From Deltaproteobacteria bacterium (GTDB lineage: Bacteria > Chloroflexota > Dehalococcoidia > Dehalococcoidales > BS750m-G39): 14,683 nt of DNA. The translations under genes were made by a program, and so were the position numbers. This document shows, in pieces, positions 1 to 6,842 of the stretch (its first letter is position 1; every line of letters begins with the position of its first letter). The notes below the pieces were generated by a model. The model saw only the letters and a list, made by a program, of their open reading frames with translations. It made no database searches and was not told where the DNA came from. The stretch spans positions 1 through 14,683 of the forward strand of contig JABMRW010000015.1 of the NCBI GenBank assembly GCA_013202445.1, read 5' to 3'.

Positions 1-411
1 GCTAAAAAAGCCCCTAAAGCAAAGGCTGAGCTTGAGACTGCTGAGGAAGTTACCGAAGCCCCTGAAGCTGAGGTTGAGCCTGAAGCGGCTGAAGAAGTCG
101 CCGAGGCCCCCAAGGCTGAAGCAGAGGCTACTGAGGAAGTAACCGAAGTTCCTAAAGCTGAAGCTAAGACCGCTAAGAAAGCTAAAAAAGCCCCTAAAGC
201 AAAGGCTGAGCTTGAGACTGCTGAGGAAGTTACCGAAGCCCCTGAAGCTGAGGTTGAGCCTGAAGCGGCTGAAGAAGTCGCCGAGGCCCCCAAGCCTGAA
301 GCGGTTGAAGGAGTAACTGAAGTTCCTAAAGCTGAAGCTAAGACCGCTAAGAAAGCTAAAAAAGCCCCTAAAGCAAAGGCAGAGCTTGAGACTGCTGAGG
401 AAGTAACCGAG
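1..411 (+). repeat. In-frame tandem repeat in the RpoB tail (180, 174 and about 57 bp units)
   Basis: Unit 1 is 1-180 and unit 2 is 181-354, which lacks 6 bp near its end. A partial unit 3 begins at 355. The first 114 bases of units 1 and 2 are identical at the nucleotide level, including silent positions; the first difference is g115 versus c295. That indicates a recent duplication or ongoing homogenisation rather than old divergence. All length changes are multiples of three, so the reading frame is kept. More units may lie upstream of the window. Confidence 0.95.
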
Positions 412-444
412 CCAGAGGAAAAGGTAGAAAAAGAAGATGCTTGA
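1..444 (+). CDS. rpoB: RNA polymerase beta subunit (RpoB), C-terminal repeat tail, 5' partial
   Basis: Frame 1 is open from the first base to a TGA at 442-444 and encodes 147 residues rich in Ala, Glu, Lys and Pro. Basic patches such as KTAKKAKKAPKAKA alternate with acidic stretches such as ELETAEEVTEAPEAE. No catalytic domain lies inside the window, so the assignment rests on position: the stop overlaps the rpoC start by 8 nt, and rpoB precedes rpoC in almost all bacteria. Low-complexity C-terminal extensions of RpoB occur in some lineages but are not part of the conserved core. The tail is probably disordered and exposed on the surface of RNA polymerase. Its Lys/Ala/Pro patches resemble histone H1-like tails, so nucleic-acid binding is possible but is only inference. 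The start of the gene lies outside the window. It could be another gene's end only if rpoB and rpoC are separated here. Confidence 0.75.
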   Translation, partial: AKKAPKAKAELETAEEVTEAPEAEVEPEAAEEVAEAPKAEAEATEEVTEVPKAEAKTAKKAKKAPKAKAELETAEEVTEAPEAEVEPEAAEEVAEAPKPEAVEGVTEVPKAEAKTAKKAKKAPKAKAELETAEEVTEPEEKVEKEDA

Positions 445-3400
445 GGTTAATGATTTTGATGCTATACGTATTTCACTGGCCTCTCCGGAACAGATAAGAA
501 GCTGGTCCTACGGGGAGGTAACCAAGCCCGAAACTATCAACTACCGCACCCTGAAACCGGAGAGGGACGGGCTTTTCTGCGAGCGTATCTTCGGTCCCAC
601 CAAGGACTTTGAATGTTACTGCGGTAAGTATAAAAGGATACGCTACAAGGGGATTATCTGCGATAAGTGCGGTGTAGAGGTCGCCCGCGCCAAGGTACGA
701 CGGGAGCGCATGGGGCACATCGAGCTGGCCTGCCCGGTGAGCCATATCTGGTTCGCCAAGGGGATACCCAGCCGGATGGGCTTATTGCTCGACCTTTCGC
801 CGCGGAGCCTGGAGCGAGTCCTTTACTTCTCTCACTATATCATTACTTCAATAGATGAAGAGGCATGCCAGCAGGCCATCGAGCAGCTAAAAGAAAGCAG
901 CTCGCAGCAAATAGCCGAAAAAGAGAGCGCCCTGGAAGCTAAAGTGGCCGAGACGGAGCAGGCGGAGGCGACGGTAGAGGAGATAAACCGCTTGAGGCAG
1001 GACTTCGCCGAGGAGAAAACACAGAGCGAAGAGAAACTTGCCTCCGACGTGGAGCTACTGCAGGACCTGCGCAAATACGCCCTGCTCACCGAGAACCAGT
1101 ACTACGAACTGAAACAGAGATACGGCCAGGTCTTTGAGGCCGGCATGGGCGCAGAGGCCATTCTACAACTATTAAAAGACCTAAATTTGGATGAAACGCG
1201 CAACGGGCTAATACAGGAGACCCGCTCCGCTTCCGGCCAGCGCCGCCGCCGTGCCGCCAAGCAGCTGCAGGTAGTGGAGGCCTTCCGCCGCAGCGGTAAC
1301 AAGCCGGGGTGGATGATTCTGACGGTACTGCCGGTGCTGCCCCCCGACCTGCGGCCTATGGTCCAGCTCGACGGGGGCCGGTTTGCCACCAGCGACCTCA
1401 ACGACCTCTACCGGCGGGTGATTAACCGCAATAACCGTCTGCGCCACCTGCTTGAGATAGGGGCGCCGCAGATTATCATCCGCAACGAGAAGAGGATGCT
1501 GCAGGAGGCGGTCGATTCCCTCATCGATAACGGGCGGAGGGGACGGGCGGTCTCTATCAGCGGTAATCATAAATTAAAGTCTCTATCCGATATGCTGCGG
1601 GGTAAGCAGGGGCGCTTCCGCCAGAACCTGCTGGGCAAGCGGGTTGACTACAGCGGACGCTCGGTTATCGTGGTCGGTCCCGAGCTTAAGCTCAACCAGT
1701 GCGGACTGCCCCGGCGGATGGCGGTGGAACTGTTCAAGCCCTTTATCATGCGCCGGCTGGTGGAGCAGGGGCTGGCTCACAACATCAAGAGCGCCCGCCG
1801 GCTGGTGGAGCGAAACAAGCCCGAGGTATTTGCCATCCTCGAGGAGGTGGTCAAAGAGCGGCCGGTACTGCTTAACCGCGCCCCCACCCTGCACCGGCTG
1901 AGCATACAGGCCTTTGAGCCGGTGCTTATCGACGGCAGCGCCATCCAGATACACCCCCTGGTATGTTCCGCTTTTAATGCCGATTTCGACGGCGACCAGA
2001 TGGCAGTTCATGTTCCCCTGTCCAAATCGGCGGTGAAGGAAGCCAGGCAGGTTATGATGAGCAGCCAAAACATGCTGCTGCCCAGCTCCGGTGAGCCGAT
2101 AGTAACCCCGACCCTGGACATGGTACTGGGCTGCTACTACCTTACCAGCATAATACCCGGCGCCAGGGGCGAGGGCTCAATTTTCGGCAGTTTTGAAGAG
2201 GCCAAGCTGGCTTATGAGCTGGGGCGCACTGACCTCAGGGCCGAGATTGAGGTAAGAAAGCAGCAGGAAAACGGCCAGAGGATTAAGACCAGCGTGGGGC
2301 GCATCATATTCAACGATGTCCTGCCCGCCGAGCTCGGCTTCTACAATGAGCCCATAGATAAATCAATCCTAAAGCAGATAGTGACCGATAGCTATAAGCT
2401 GCTGAGCAGTGAAGATACCACCAGGGTGGTGGACAGCGTTAAACATCTGGGCTTCCGCTACGCGACTAAATCGGGGACGACCATTGCCATGGGCGATATC
2501 CAGGTGCCTCCGAGCAAGCCCAAGCTGCTGGAAGAGGCCGCGGAGAGGATTGCCATTATTGAAAGCCAGTATAATAAGGGCTTAATCACCGAGGACGAAA
2601 AATACACCAACACCATCGGGATATGGATGGAGACCACCGACCGGATTACCGATATCATCTCCAAGACCCTCGACCGCTACGGCGGCATCTATATGATGGC
2701 CACCTCGGGAGCCAAGGGTAACATCTCCCAGATAAGACAGATGGCCGGCATGCGGGGCCTGATGACCGACCCCGCCGGTAAGATAATCGACTTCCCGATT
2801 AAATCGGGGCTGCGGGAGGGCTTGAGCGTTCTGGAGTATTTTATCTCCACACACGGCGCCAGAAAGGGGCTGGCCGATACCGCCCTGAGAACTTCGGACA
2901 GCGGCTACCTTACCCGGCGCCTGATTGATGTTGCCCAGGATGTTATTACCCGCGAAGAGGACTGCGGCACCACCGATGGCATGTGGATATCGGAGCCAAA
3001 GGAAAAGGAGCTGCTGCCTTCTTTTGCCGCGCGTATCATCGGCCGGCTGGCGGCGGCCAAAGTAGTTAAGCCCAAGACCAAGAAGGTCATCGTTGACCGC
3101 AACGAGGAAATCGACGAGCAGAAGGCGAATGAGCTTGTCGCCGCCGGCATAACCAAGGTCTATGTCCGCTCACCCTTAAGCTGCCGCTCCCGGCACGGCG
3201 CCTGCCAGCGGTGCTACGGGCGGGACCTGGCCCGCAGGCACCTGATTGACCTTAACACCGCCGTCGGCATCATCGCCGCCCAGAGCATCGGCGAGCCGGG
3301 CACCCAGCTGACCCTGCGTACCTTCCACACCGGCGGCGTGGTGGGACTTGATATCACCAGCGGTCTGCCCAGGGTGGAGGAGCTCTTTGAAGCCAGACCG

Positions 3401-4483
3401 CCCAAGGGCCAGGCCATTATCTCGGAAATAGACGGCACCGCCGAGGTGAACGAGAGTGACGAGGGTAGAACTATAAGAGTCATCAGCGCCGAGATGTACC
3501 GCGACGAGTACCCGCTGCCCGCCGGCTGGCAGGTTATGGTGAAAAACGGCCAGTGGGTAGACATCGGCGCCGAACTGGCCAACCCGCCGTCCGAGGCCAA
3601 GGACTCAAAGAAGAAAGTAGCCCTGGCCACCGAGGGAAAACCGGTTGTCGCCTCGGTCGCCGGAGAGGTTATCATCGAAAAAAACAAGCTGTTTATCAGC
3701 TACATGGAGGAGGAGCAGCAGGAGTACACCATCCCCGCCAGCGCCCACATCCGGGTTCAGACCGAGGAGAAGGTAAAGGCGGGGCAACAGCTCACCGAGG
3801 GCTCTATTAACCCGCAGGATATCCTGCGCATACTGGGTAAAGAAGCCACCCAGCAGTACCTAGTGGACGAGGTGCAGAAAGTGTACCGCTCCCAGGGGGT
3901 GACCATCAACGATAAACACATCGAGGTTATCGTCCACCGAATGCTGTCTAAAGTCCGCATTGACTCTCCGGGCGATACCGACTTGGTGCCCGGTGAGCTG
4001 ATTGATATCTTCCGCTACGAGGATCTCAACGCCAAAGTACTGGCCGAAGGTGGCGAGCCGACTACTGCTCATTCGGTGCTTATGGGCATAACCAGAGCCT
4101 CGCTGAATACCGACAGCTGGCTGGCGGCCGCTTCCTTCCAGGAGACCACCAGGGTACTCACCGAGGCCGCCGTCAAGGGCGAGATTGACCGGCTGGTAGG
4201 GCTTAAAGAAAATGTAATTATCGGCAAACTGATTCCGGCCTACTACCCGCTTCCCGAGGAGCCGGCGCCCCCGCCAATCGAGGAAGGCGAGGAGATGCCG
4301 AGCTGGGTAATCGGGGAGATACCGAAGTCTTCAGCCGAGGAGACGCTGGCCTTTGCCCCTATCGAGATGCCGGCGCCAGCCGCCGAGGAAATGCCGGATT
4401 TGACCGCTGAGGAGGCGCTAGCTCCGGCCAGCGAAGAAACGCCGGATGCGACCGCCGATAAGGAAGAGGAAACTATAGAATAG
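437..4483 (+). CDS. rpoC: DNA-directed RNA polymerase subunit beta' (RpoC)
   Basis: This is the largest catalytic subunit of bacterial RNA polymerase, 1348 residues. It has an N-terminal zinc ribbon with C60, C62, C75 and C78. The active-site loop NADFDGDQMAVH starts at N514, and D516, D518 and D520 hold the catalytic magnesium. The second zinc site is C843, C916, C923 and C926. The bridge-helix region (GARKGLADTALRTSDSGYL) and trigger-loop region (SIGEPGTQLTLRTFHTGG) are both intact. A Glu/Lys/Gln-rich coiled-coil stretch at about residues 140-225 interrupts the clamp region, as in many Gram-positive and Chloroflexota homologues. After the conserved core (PAYYPLPEEP) comes an acidic Pro/Ala/Glu tail of about 75 residues. 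The ATG overlaps the upstream stop by 8 nt, so translational coupling with rpoB is likely. The terminator at 4509-4550 ends the operon. Confidence 0.98.
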   Translation: MLEVNDFDAIRISLASPEQIRSWSYGEVTKPETINYRTLKPERDGLFCERIFGPTKDFECYCGKYKRIRYKGIICDKCGVEVARAKVRRERMGHIELACPVSHIWFAKGIPSRMGLLLDLSPRSLERVLYFSHYIITSIDEEACQQAIEQLKESSSQQIAEKESALEAKVAETEQAEATVEEINRLRQDFAEEKTQSEEKLASDVELLQDLRKYALLTENQYYELKQRYGQVFEAGMGAEAILQLLKDLNLDETRNGLIQETRSASGQRRRRAAKQLQVVEAFRRSGNKPGWMILTVLPVLPPDLRPMVQLDGGRFATSDLNDLYRRVINRNNRLRHLLEIGAPQIIIRNEKRMLQEAVDSLIDNGRRGRAVSISGNHKLKSLSDMLRGKQGRFRQNLLGKRVDYSGRSVIVVGPELKLNQCGLPRRMAVELFKPFIMRRLVEQGLAHNIKSARRLVERNKPEVFAILEEVVKERPVLLNRAPTLHRLSIQAFEPVLIDGSAIQIHPLVCSAFNADFDGDQMAVHVPLSKSAVKEARQVMMSSQNMLLPSSGEPIVTPTLDMVLGCYYLTSIIPGARGEGSIFGSFEEAKLAYELGRTDLRAEIEVRKQQENGQRIKTSVGRIIFNDVLPAELGFYNEPIDKSILKQIVTDSYKLLSSEDTTRVVDSVKHLGFRYATKSGTTIAMGDIQVPPSKPKLLEEAAERIAIIESQYNKGLITEDEKYTNTIGIWMETTDRITDIISKTLDRYGGIYMMATSGAKGNISQIRQMAGMRGLMTDPAGKIIDFPIKSGLREGLSVLEYFISTHGARKGLADTALRTSDSGYLTRRLIDVAQDVITREEDCGTTDGMWISEPKEKELLPSFAARIIGRLAAAKVVKPKTKKVIVDRNEEIDEQKANELVAAGITKVYVRSPLSCRSRHGACQRCYGRDLARRHLIDLNTAVGIIAAQSIGEPGTQLTLRTFHTGGVVGLDITSGLPRVEELFEARPPKGQAIISEIDGTAEVNESDEGRTIRVISAEMYRDEYPLPAGWQVMVKNGQWVDIGAELANPPSEAKDSKKKVALATEGKPVVASVAGEVIIEKNKLFISYMEEEQQEYTIPASAHIRVQTEEKVKAGQQLTEGSINPQDILRILGKEATQQYLVDEVQKVYRSQGVTINDKHIEVIVHRMLSKVRIDSPGDTDLVPGELIDIFRYEDLNAKVLAEGGEPTTAHSVLMGITRASLNTDSWLAAASFQETTRVLTEAAVKGEIDRLVGLKENVIIGKLIPAYYPLPEEPAPPPIEEGEEMPSWVIGEIPKSSAEETLAFAPIEMPAPAAEEMPDLTAEEALAPASEETPDATADKEEETIE

Positions 4484-4508
4484 CTATCCGGCAACATAGC
4501 TAATTTAT

Positions 4509-4550
4509 AAAAGTCGCCCCAATTAAAAAAGCGGGCGGCTTTTCCTTTTA
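4509..4550 (+). terminator. Rho-independent terminator of the rpoBC operon
   Basis: An 11-bp stem (4509-4519 AAAAGTCGCCC paired with 4533-4543 GGGCGGCTTTT, one G-U pair) with a 13-nt loop runs into a T-rich tract (4540-4549). It begins 25 nt after the rpoC stop and separates rpoC from the ruvB promoter. Confidence 0.9.
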
Positions 4551-4561
4551 TCCGTTTATGA

Positions 4562-4572
4562 TATGCTATAAT
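4562..4572 (+). promoter_or_regulatory. Extended -10 promoter of ruvB
   Basis: TATGCTATAAT contains a perfect -10 (TATAAT, 4567-4572) with the TGn extension. No good -35 is visible; the expected site overlaps the terminator's T tract. The ruvB ATG lies only 10 nt past the -10, so transcription would begin about 2-4 nt before the start codon and the mRNA would be nearly leaderless. No Shine-Dalgarno sequence lies in between, which fits. Confidence 0.75.
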
Positions 4573-4582
4573 AGGCTAAATT

Positions 4583-5617
4583 ATGGGGGATAGTAAAACA
4601 GACCGCATCATTTCCGGTAAACCCGACAACGAGGATGTAACCCTTGACAGCAGCCTGCGCCCCCGGCGCTTTGACGACTTCATCGGGCAGGAAAAAATCA
4701 AGGATAATATAAATATAGCCATCACCGCGGCCAGGGGGAGGGGGGATGCGCTGGACCATGTACTGCTCTACGGGCCGCCCGGCCTGGGCAAGACCACCTT
4801 GGCCTATATCATCGCCGCTGAGATGGGGGTGAACATCCGGATTACCTCGGGCCCGGCGGTGGAGCGTACCGGAGACCTGGCGGCTATCCTCACCAACCTG
4901 CGCAACCACGACATACTCTTTATCGATGAAATCCACCGCCTGAACCGGGCGGTGGAAGAGGTGCTGTACCCGGCCATGGAGGACTTTGCCCTGGATATCG
5001 TCATCGGCAAGGGACCCGGCGCCCGCAGTCTGCGCTTAAACCTGCCCGATTTTACCCTCATCGGCGCCACCACCCGCTTCGCCCTGCTCAGCCCTCCATT
5101 AAGAGACCGCTTCGGCGCCGTCTACCGCCTGGATTTCTACGACCCGGAGGCGATAGAAAAAATACTGCAGCGTTCGGCTAAAATCCTCAAGGTAAAGGCG
5201 GACAAAGACGGGCTTAAGGAGATAGCCCGCCGCGCCAGGGGCACACCCCGCGTAGCCAACCGGCTTTTAAAGCGGGTTCGTGACTACGCCCAGGTGATGT
5301 TCGACGGCGTCGCCACCAGAGAGGTGGCCGTTGAGGCATTAACCAAGCTTGAGGTGGACAGCATCGGCCTGGACGAGATAGACCACAAGCTGCTCCGCAC
5401 CATCGTGGAGAAGTTTGGCGGGGGGCCGGTGGGGCTGGATACCATCGCCGCCTCCATCAGCGAGGAGGCCGACACCATAATGGATGTCTATGAACCCTAC
5501 CTGCTGCAGCTGGGTTTTCTGGAGCGGACACCGCGAGGAAGGCTGGCCACCGAGGCTGCCTACCAGCACCTGGGGCTGCCCTACAATAAAAAGCCCCCGC
5601 AGGGAACGCTGCTTTAA
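4583..5617 (+). CDS. ruvB: Holliday junction branch migration ATPase RuvB
   Basis: RuvB is the hexameric AAA+ motor that, with RuvA, drives branch migration of Holliday junctions during recombinational repair in the cytoplasm. The 344-residue length is typical. Visible motifs are Walker A GPPGLGKT (64-71), Walker B ILFIDEIH (111-118, with D115 and E116), the sensor-1 region GATTR (161-165) and the arginine-finger segment PPLRDRFG (171-178, probably R174). A winged-helix DNA-binding domain follows at about 265-335, including GGGPVGLDTIAASISEE and the family ending RTPRGRLAT. The first 20 residues are a variable polar leader. The ATG at 4583 has no Shine-Dalgarno sequence and directly follows a strong -10, suggesting leaderless initiation. 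No ruvA or ruvC is adjacent; the gene stands alone between the rpoBC operon and a repeat-filled gap. Confidence 0.97.
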   Translation: MGDSKTDRIISGKPDNEDVTLDSSLRPRRFDDFIGQEKIKDNINIAITAARGRGDALDHVLLYGPPGLGKTTLAYIIAAEMGVNIRITSGPAVERTGDLAAILTNLRNHDILFIDEIHRLNRAVEEVLYPAMEDFALDIVIGKGPGARSLRLNLPDFTLIGATTRFALLSPPLRDRFGAVYRLDFYDPEAIEKILQRSAKILKVKADKDGLKEIARRARGTPRVANRLLKRVRDYAQVMFDGVATREVAVEALTKLEVDSIGLDEIDHKLLRTIVEKFGGGPVGLDTIAASISEEADTIMDVYEPYLLQLGFLERTPRGRLATEAAYQHLGLPYNKKPPQGTLL

Positions 5618-5635
5618 ATCATTACTCTAAATATT

Positions 5636-5655
5636 TACTTAGCAACCCACCCCCT
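5636..5655 (-). repeat. 20-bp dispersed repeat, copy 1
   Basis: The plus-strand sequence tacttagcaacccaccccct is identical to 13997-14016. Read on the minus strand it is a G-tract followed by TTGCTAAGTA. That resembles the GGGGTGGGG...GCTAAGTTATG end of the plus-oriented elements at 10855-10884 and 12083-12112, so it is probably the terminus of an inverted copy. Confidence 0.85.
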
Positions 5656-5720
5656 TAAAGCACCCAGAAAAATCTTCGATTTTCCCGGGGACCCGCTTTT
5701 AATCCCCCACCTGTTCTTAA

Positions 5721-5775
5721 GTTGTTTTACTACCCACCCTCCCCCATTTTTAACGGTTGTGTTACTTCCCACCCT
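5721..5775. repeat. Tandem pair of a 20-bp CCCACCC unit
   Basis: gttgttttactacccaccct (5721-5740) and gttgtgttacttcccaccct (5756-5775) match at 18 of 20 positions, with a 35-bp period. In reverse complement both resemble the GGGAAGTAAAAC segment just downstream of the G-quadruplex at 12015-12031. They therefore look like degenerate inverted pieces of the same element family. Confidence 0.7.
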
Positions 5776-5777
5776 AC

Positions 5778-5792
5778 AGAAGTGATACTTCT
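5778..5792. repeat. Perfect short hairpin AGAAGT-GAT-ACTTCT
   Basis: A 6-bp perfect inverted repeat with a 3-nt loop directly follows the second CCCACCC unit. It has the same tight-loop design as the AAAAGGT-GAA-ACCTTTT hairpin at 5970. There is no T-run immediately after it, so it is not a classical terminator. Confidence 0.6.
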
Positions 5793-5859
5793 ATCAATTT
5801 CTTTTTAGGGGGTGGGGGAGGTTTGGACAACCCCTCCCCTGTTAGCGAATGTTTATATT

Positions 5860-5876
5860 CCCACCCTGACCCACCC
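5860..5876 (-). other. Four-run G-quadruplex motif on the minus strand
   Basis: The plus strand reads CCC-A-CCC-TGA-CCC-A-CCC, so the minus strand is GGG-T-GGG-TCA-GGG-T-GGG with loops of 1, 3 and 1 nt. Such short loops favour stable quadruplex folding in vitro. Formation in the cell is inference. Confidence 0.7.
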
Positions 5877-5969
5877 TCCAGGGGTTGGCATCCTAGTCCA
5901 TCGCTTTTTGGGTGGGGGGATAAGGAGAGGCTAATCTCTTTCCTCTGGGAGTGGGGTTAAAGAAATGCA

Positions 5970-6032
5970 AAAAGGTGAAACCTTTTGGGCGGGTGGGTAT
6001 GGGAAGAAAAATAATACTTTAAAACGGGGGGG
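5970..6032 (+). repeat. Hairpin plus G-quadruplex intergenic element, copy A
   Basis: The stem AAAAGGT (5970-5976) pairs with ACCTTTT (5980-5986) around a GAA loop. Immediately after, 5987-6003 is a perfect four-run G-quadruplex motif (GGGCGGGTGGGTATGGG, loops 1, 1 and 3). An A-rich stretch then leads to TTAAAACGGGGGGG ending at 6032. Positions 5973-6006 match 12000-12034 with one substitution in the G4 loop and single-base length or flank differences. The element sits about 25 bp upstream of the promoter at 6058. Confidence 0.85.
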
Positions 6033-6057
6033 CTTCCCCAATTAATGTAAAAAGTAC

Positions 6058-6086
6058 TTGACAAAGTGTTATTGGTATGTTACAAT
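6058..6086 (+). promoter_or_regulatory. Near-consensus housekeeping promoter of the membrane protein/Xre operon
   Basis: The -35 is TTGACA (6058-6063), the spacer is exactly 17 bp, and the -10 is TACAAT (6081-6086) with an upstream TGt extension. Initiation is expected near 6093. An 8-bp palindrome AAGTACTT (6052-6059) overlaps the -35, and a related AGTACTT (6100-6106) lies just after the predicted start site. These are candidate operators, perhaps for the Xre regulator encoded in the operon. Confidence 0.88.
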
Positions 6087-6122
6087 ATGTCTTGTGTAGA
6101 GTACTTAGGAAGGAGGGATAAA

Positions 6123-6560
6123 ATGGCACGACTACAGAAAAGAGCCTGGTACAGTCTGGCGATAGGGGTTATATGGGCTATTGCCATCATAGTGGTTTTC
6201 ATTGCTAAGGGTGGAGTCACTGCCTATACCGAAGACCAGGGGATGAGGGTGATTCTAGCAGCATTATTAATTGGAGGGCTTTTAGCTTACTTCATAATGA
6301 TGCGTCTGACCCTACGCAAACCAGGTCAGGTTGATGAACGGGACAGGTTGATAATGGGCAGGGCACCAGTAGTCCAGTTGTGGGCGGTCTTCATATCGCT
6401 GGCAGTCTGGAGCATCTCGCTAACCGAGATTTACTGGGATCAGGGGCAAATACCAGTTATTTTCCCATACCTTGTATTCATGTCTCTCTTTATTATCAAT
6501 GTGCTGGCCCAGTCTATCGGCATCCTGTTTGGTTACTGGAAAATAAGCAGATATGGTTAA
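6123..6560 (+). CDS. Small four-helix membrane protein of unknown function, paired with an Xre regulator
   Basis: The protein has 145 residues with about four predicted transmembrane segments (roughly 9-28, 42-62, 83-103 and 110-136). A charged cytoplasmic-looking loop between helices 2 and 3 carries DERDRLI (71-77). That layout and motif recall DUF2178-type membrane proteins, which commonly neighbour small Xre regulators; the family name is my inference. The ATG at 6123 is chosen because AGGAGGG (6111-6117) sits 5 nt upstream. A frame extension back to 6066 would begin inside the promoter spacer and is rejected. The next gene overlaps by 8 nt, so the two are co-translated. Base composition is lower in GC than the flanking core genes (24 of 60 in 6241-6300), which may mean acquisition. 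The molecular role is unknown. Confidence 0.85.
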   Translation: MARLQKRAWYSLAIGVIWAIAIIVVFIAKGGVTAYTEDQGMRVILAALLIGGLLAYFIMMRLTLRKPGQVDERDRLIMGRAPVVQLWAVFISLAVWSISLTEIYWDQGQIPVIFPYLVFMSLFIINVLAQSIGILFGYWKISRYG

Positions 6561-6765
6561 CGCCAGGATAAAAAACGGCATCAGAAGACTGCGCTTCGAC
6601 CACGATGAAATGACCCAAGAGGAGCTGGCCAGCCGCGCTGGCTGCACCCGGCAGACCATCATCGCCCTAGAGCAGGGAAAATATGTGCCCTCTATCGAGC
6701 TGGCCTTTAAGATTGCCAGAGCCTTCGGGGTAACGCTGGAAGAGGTCTTTCAATACGAGGAATAA
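6553..6765 (+). CDS. Xre-family helix-turn-helix transcriptional regulator, 70 aa
   Basis: This is a minimal single-domain HTH protein. Residues about 20-45 (MTQEELASRAGCTRQTIIAL) form the helix-turn-helix, followed by EQGKYVPSIELAFKIARAFG and the ending LEEVFQYEE, typical of small Xre/Cro-type regulators (YozG-like). It binds DNA as an inferred dimer in the cytoplasm. The ATG overlaps the last codons of the membrane-protein gene by 8 nt and has only a weak ribosome site, so translation is probably coupled. By analogy with other membrane protein/Xre pairs it may autoregulate the promoter at 6058-6086, where the AGTACT palindromes lie. No effector domain is present, so any signal would have to come through the membrane partner or be absent. 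Confidence 0.9.
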   Translation: MVNARIKNGIRRLRFDHDEMTQEELASRAGCTRQTIIALEQGKYVPSIELAFKIARAFGVTLEEVFQYEE

Positions 6766-6806
6766 AGGAGATAGCAGTCGTAAATCGCCTACATCTGCAT
6801 CTATCC

Positions 6807-6836
6807 TTGATAAATAACCCCCGATAAAGCTAAGAT
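6807..6836 (+). promoter_or_regulatory. Candidate promoter for a leaderless queH transcript
   Basis: TTGATA (6807-6812), an 18-bp spacer and TAAGAT (6831-6836) lie so that the predicted start falls on the GTG at 6843. No Shine-Dalgarno sequence precedes that GTG. The segment ATAAAGCTAAG resembles the AATAAAGAGCTAAG motif of the dispersed elements. Confidence 0.5.
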
Positions 6837-6842
6837 TATAAA

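Larger units (their letters stand above)
5618..6122. other. Gene-free 505-bp interval filled with CCCACCC/GGGTGGG repeats and hairpins
   Basis: I find no credible gene here. The 67-codon plus-strand frame at 5757-5960 lacks a ribosome site and protein-like composition. The interval is a mosaic: a 20-bp motif shared with 13997-14016, a tandem 20-bp pair (5721-5775), small perfect hairpins with 3-nt loops, C-runs on the left part and G-runs on the right, and two four-run G-quadruplex motifs on opposite strands. It reads like two or more copies of the dispersed element in inverted orientation. No convincing ruvB terminator was seen; the AAAATC-TTC-GATTTT hairpin at 5669-5683 is followed by C and G, not T. 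Confidence 0.85.

Noticed and set aside
1..411. The regular repeats as a CRISPR array
   Set aside because: They are 174-180 bp contiguous coding repeats without spacers, in frame with the stop that overlaps rpoC.
1102..2068. Long minus-strand frames inside rpoC
   Set aside because: They are mirror frames of a GC-rich coding sequence; RpoC is intact and fully conserved across this region.
5669..5683. AAAATC-TTC-GATTTT hairpin as a ruvB terminator
   Set aside because: The stem is AT-rich and short and is followed by CCCGGGG rather than a T-run. It fits better as part of the repeat mosaic.
5757..5960. 67-codon plus-strand frame in the ruvB downstream gap
   Set aside because: It has no ribosome site, a Gly/Pro/Ser composition produced by the CCCACCC and GGGTGGG runs, and lies wholly within repeat DNA.
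6066..6122. Upstream start for the four-helix membrane protein
   Set aside because: It would begin inside the promoter spacer, before the predicted transcription start. The ATG at 6123 has a perfect AGGAGGG at 5 nt.
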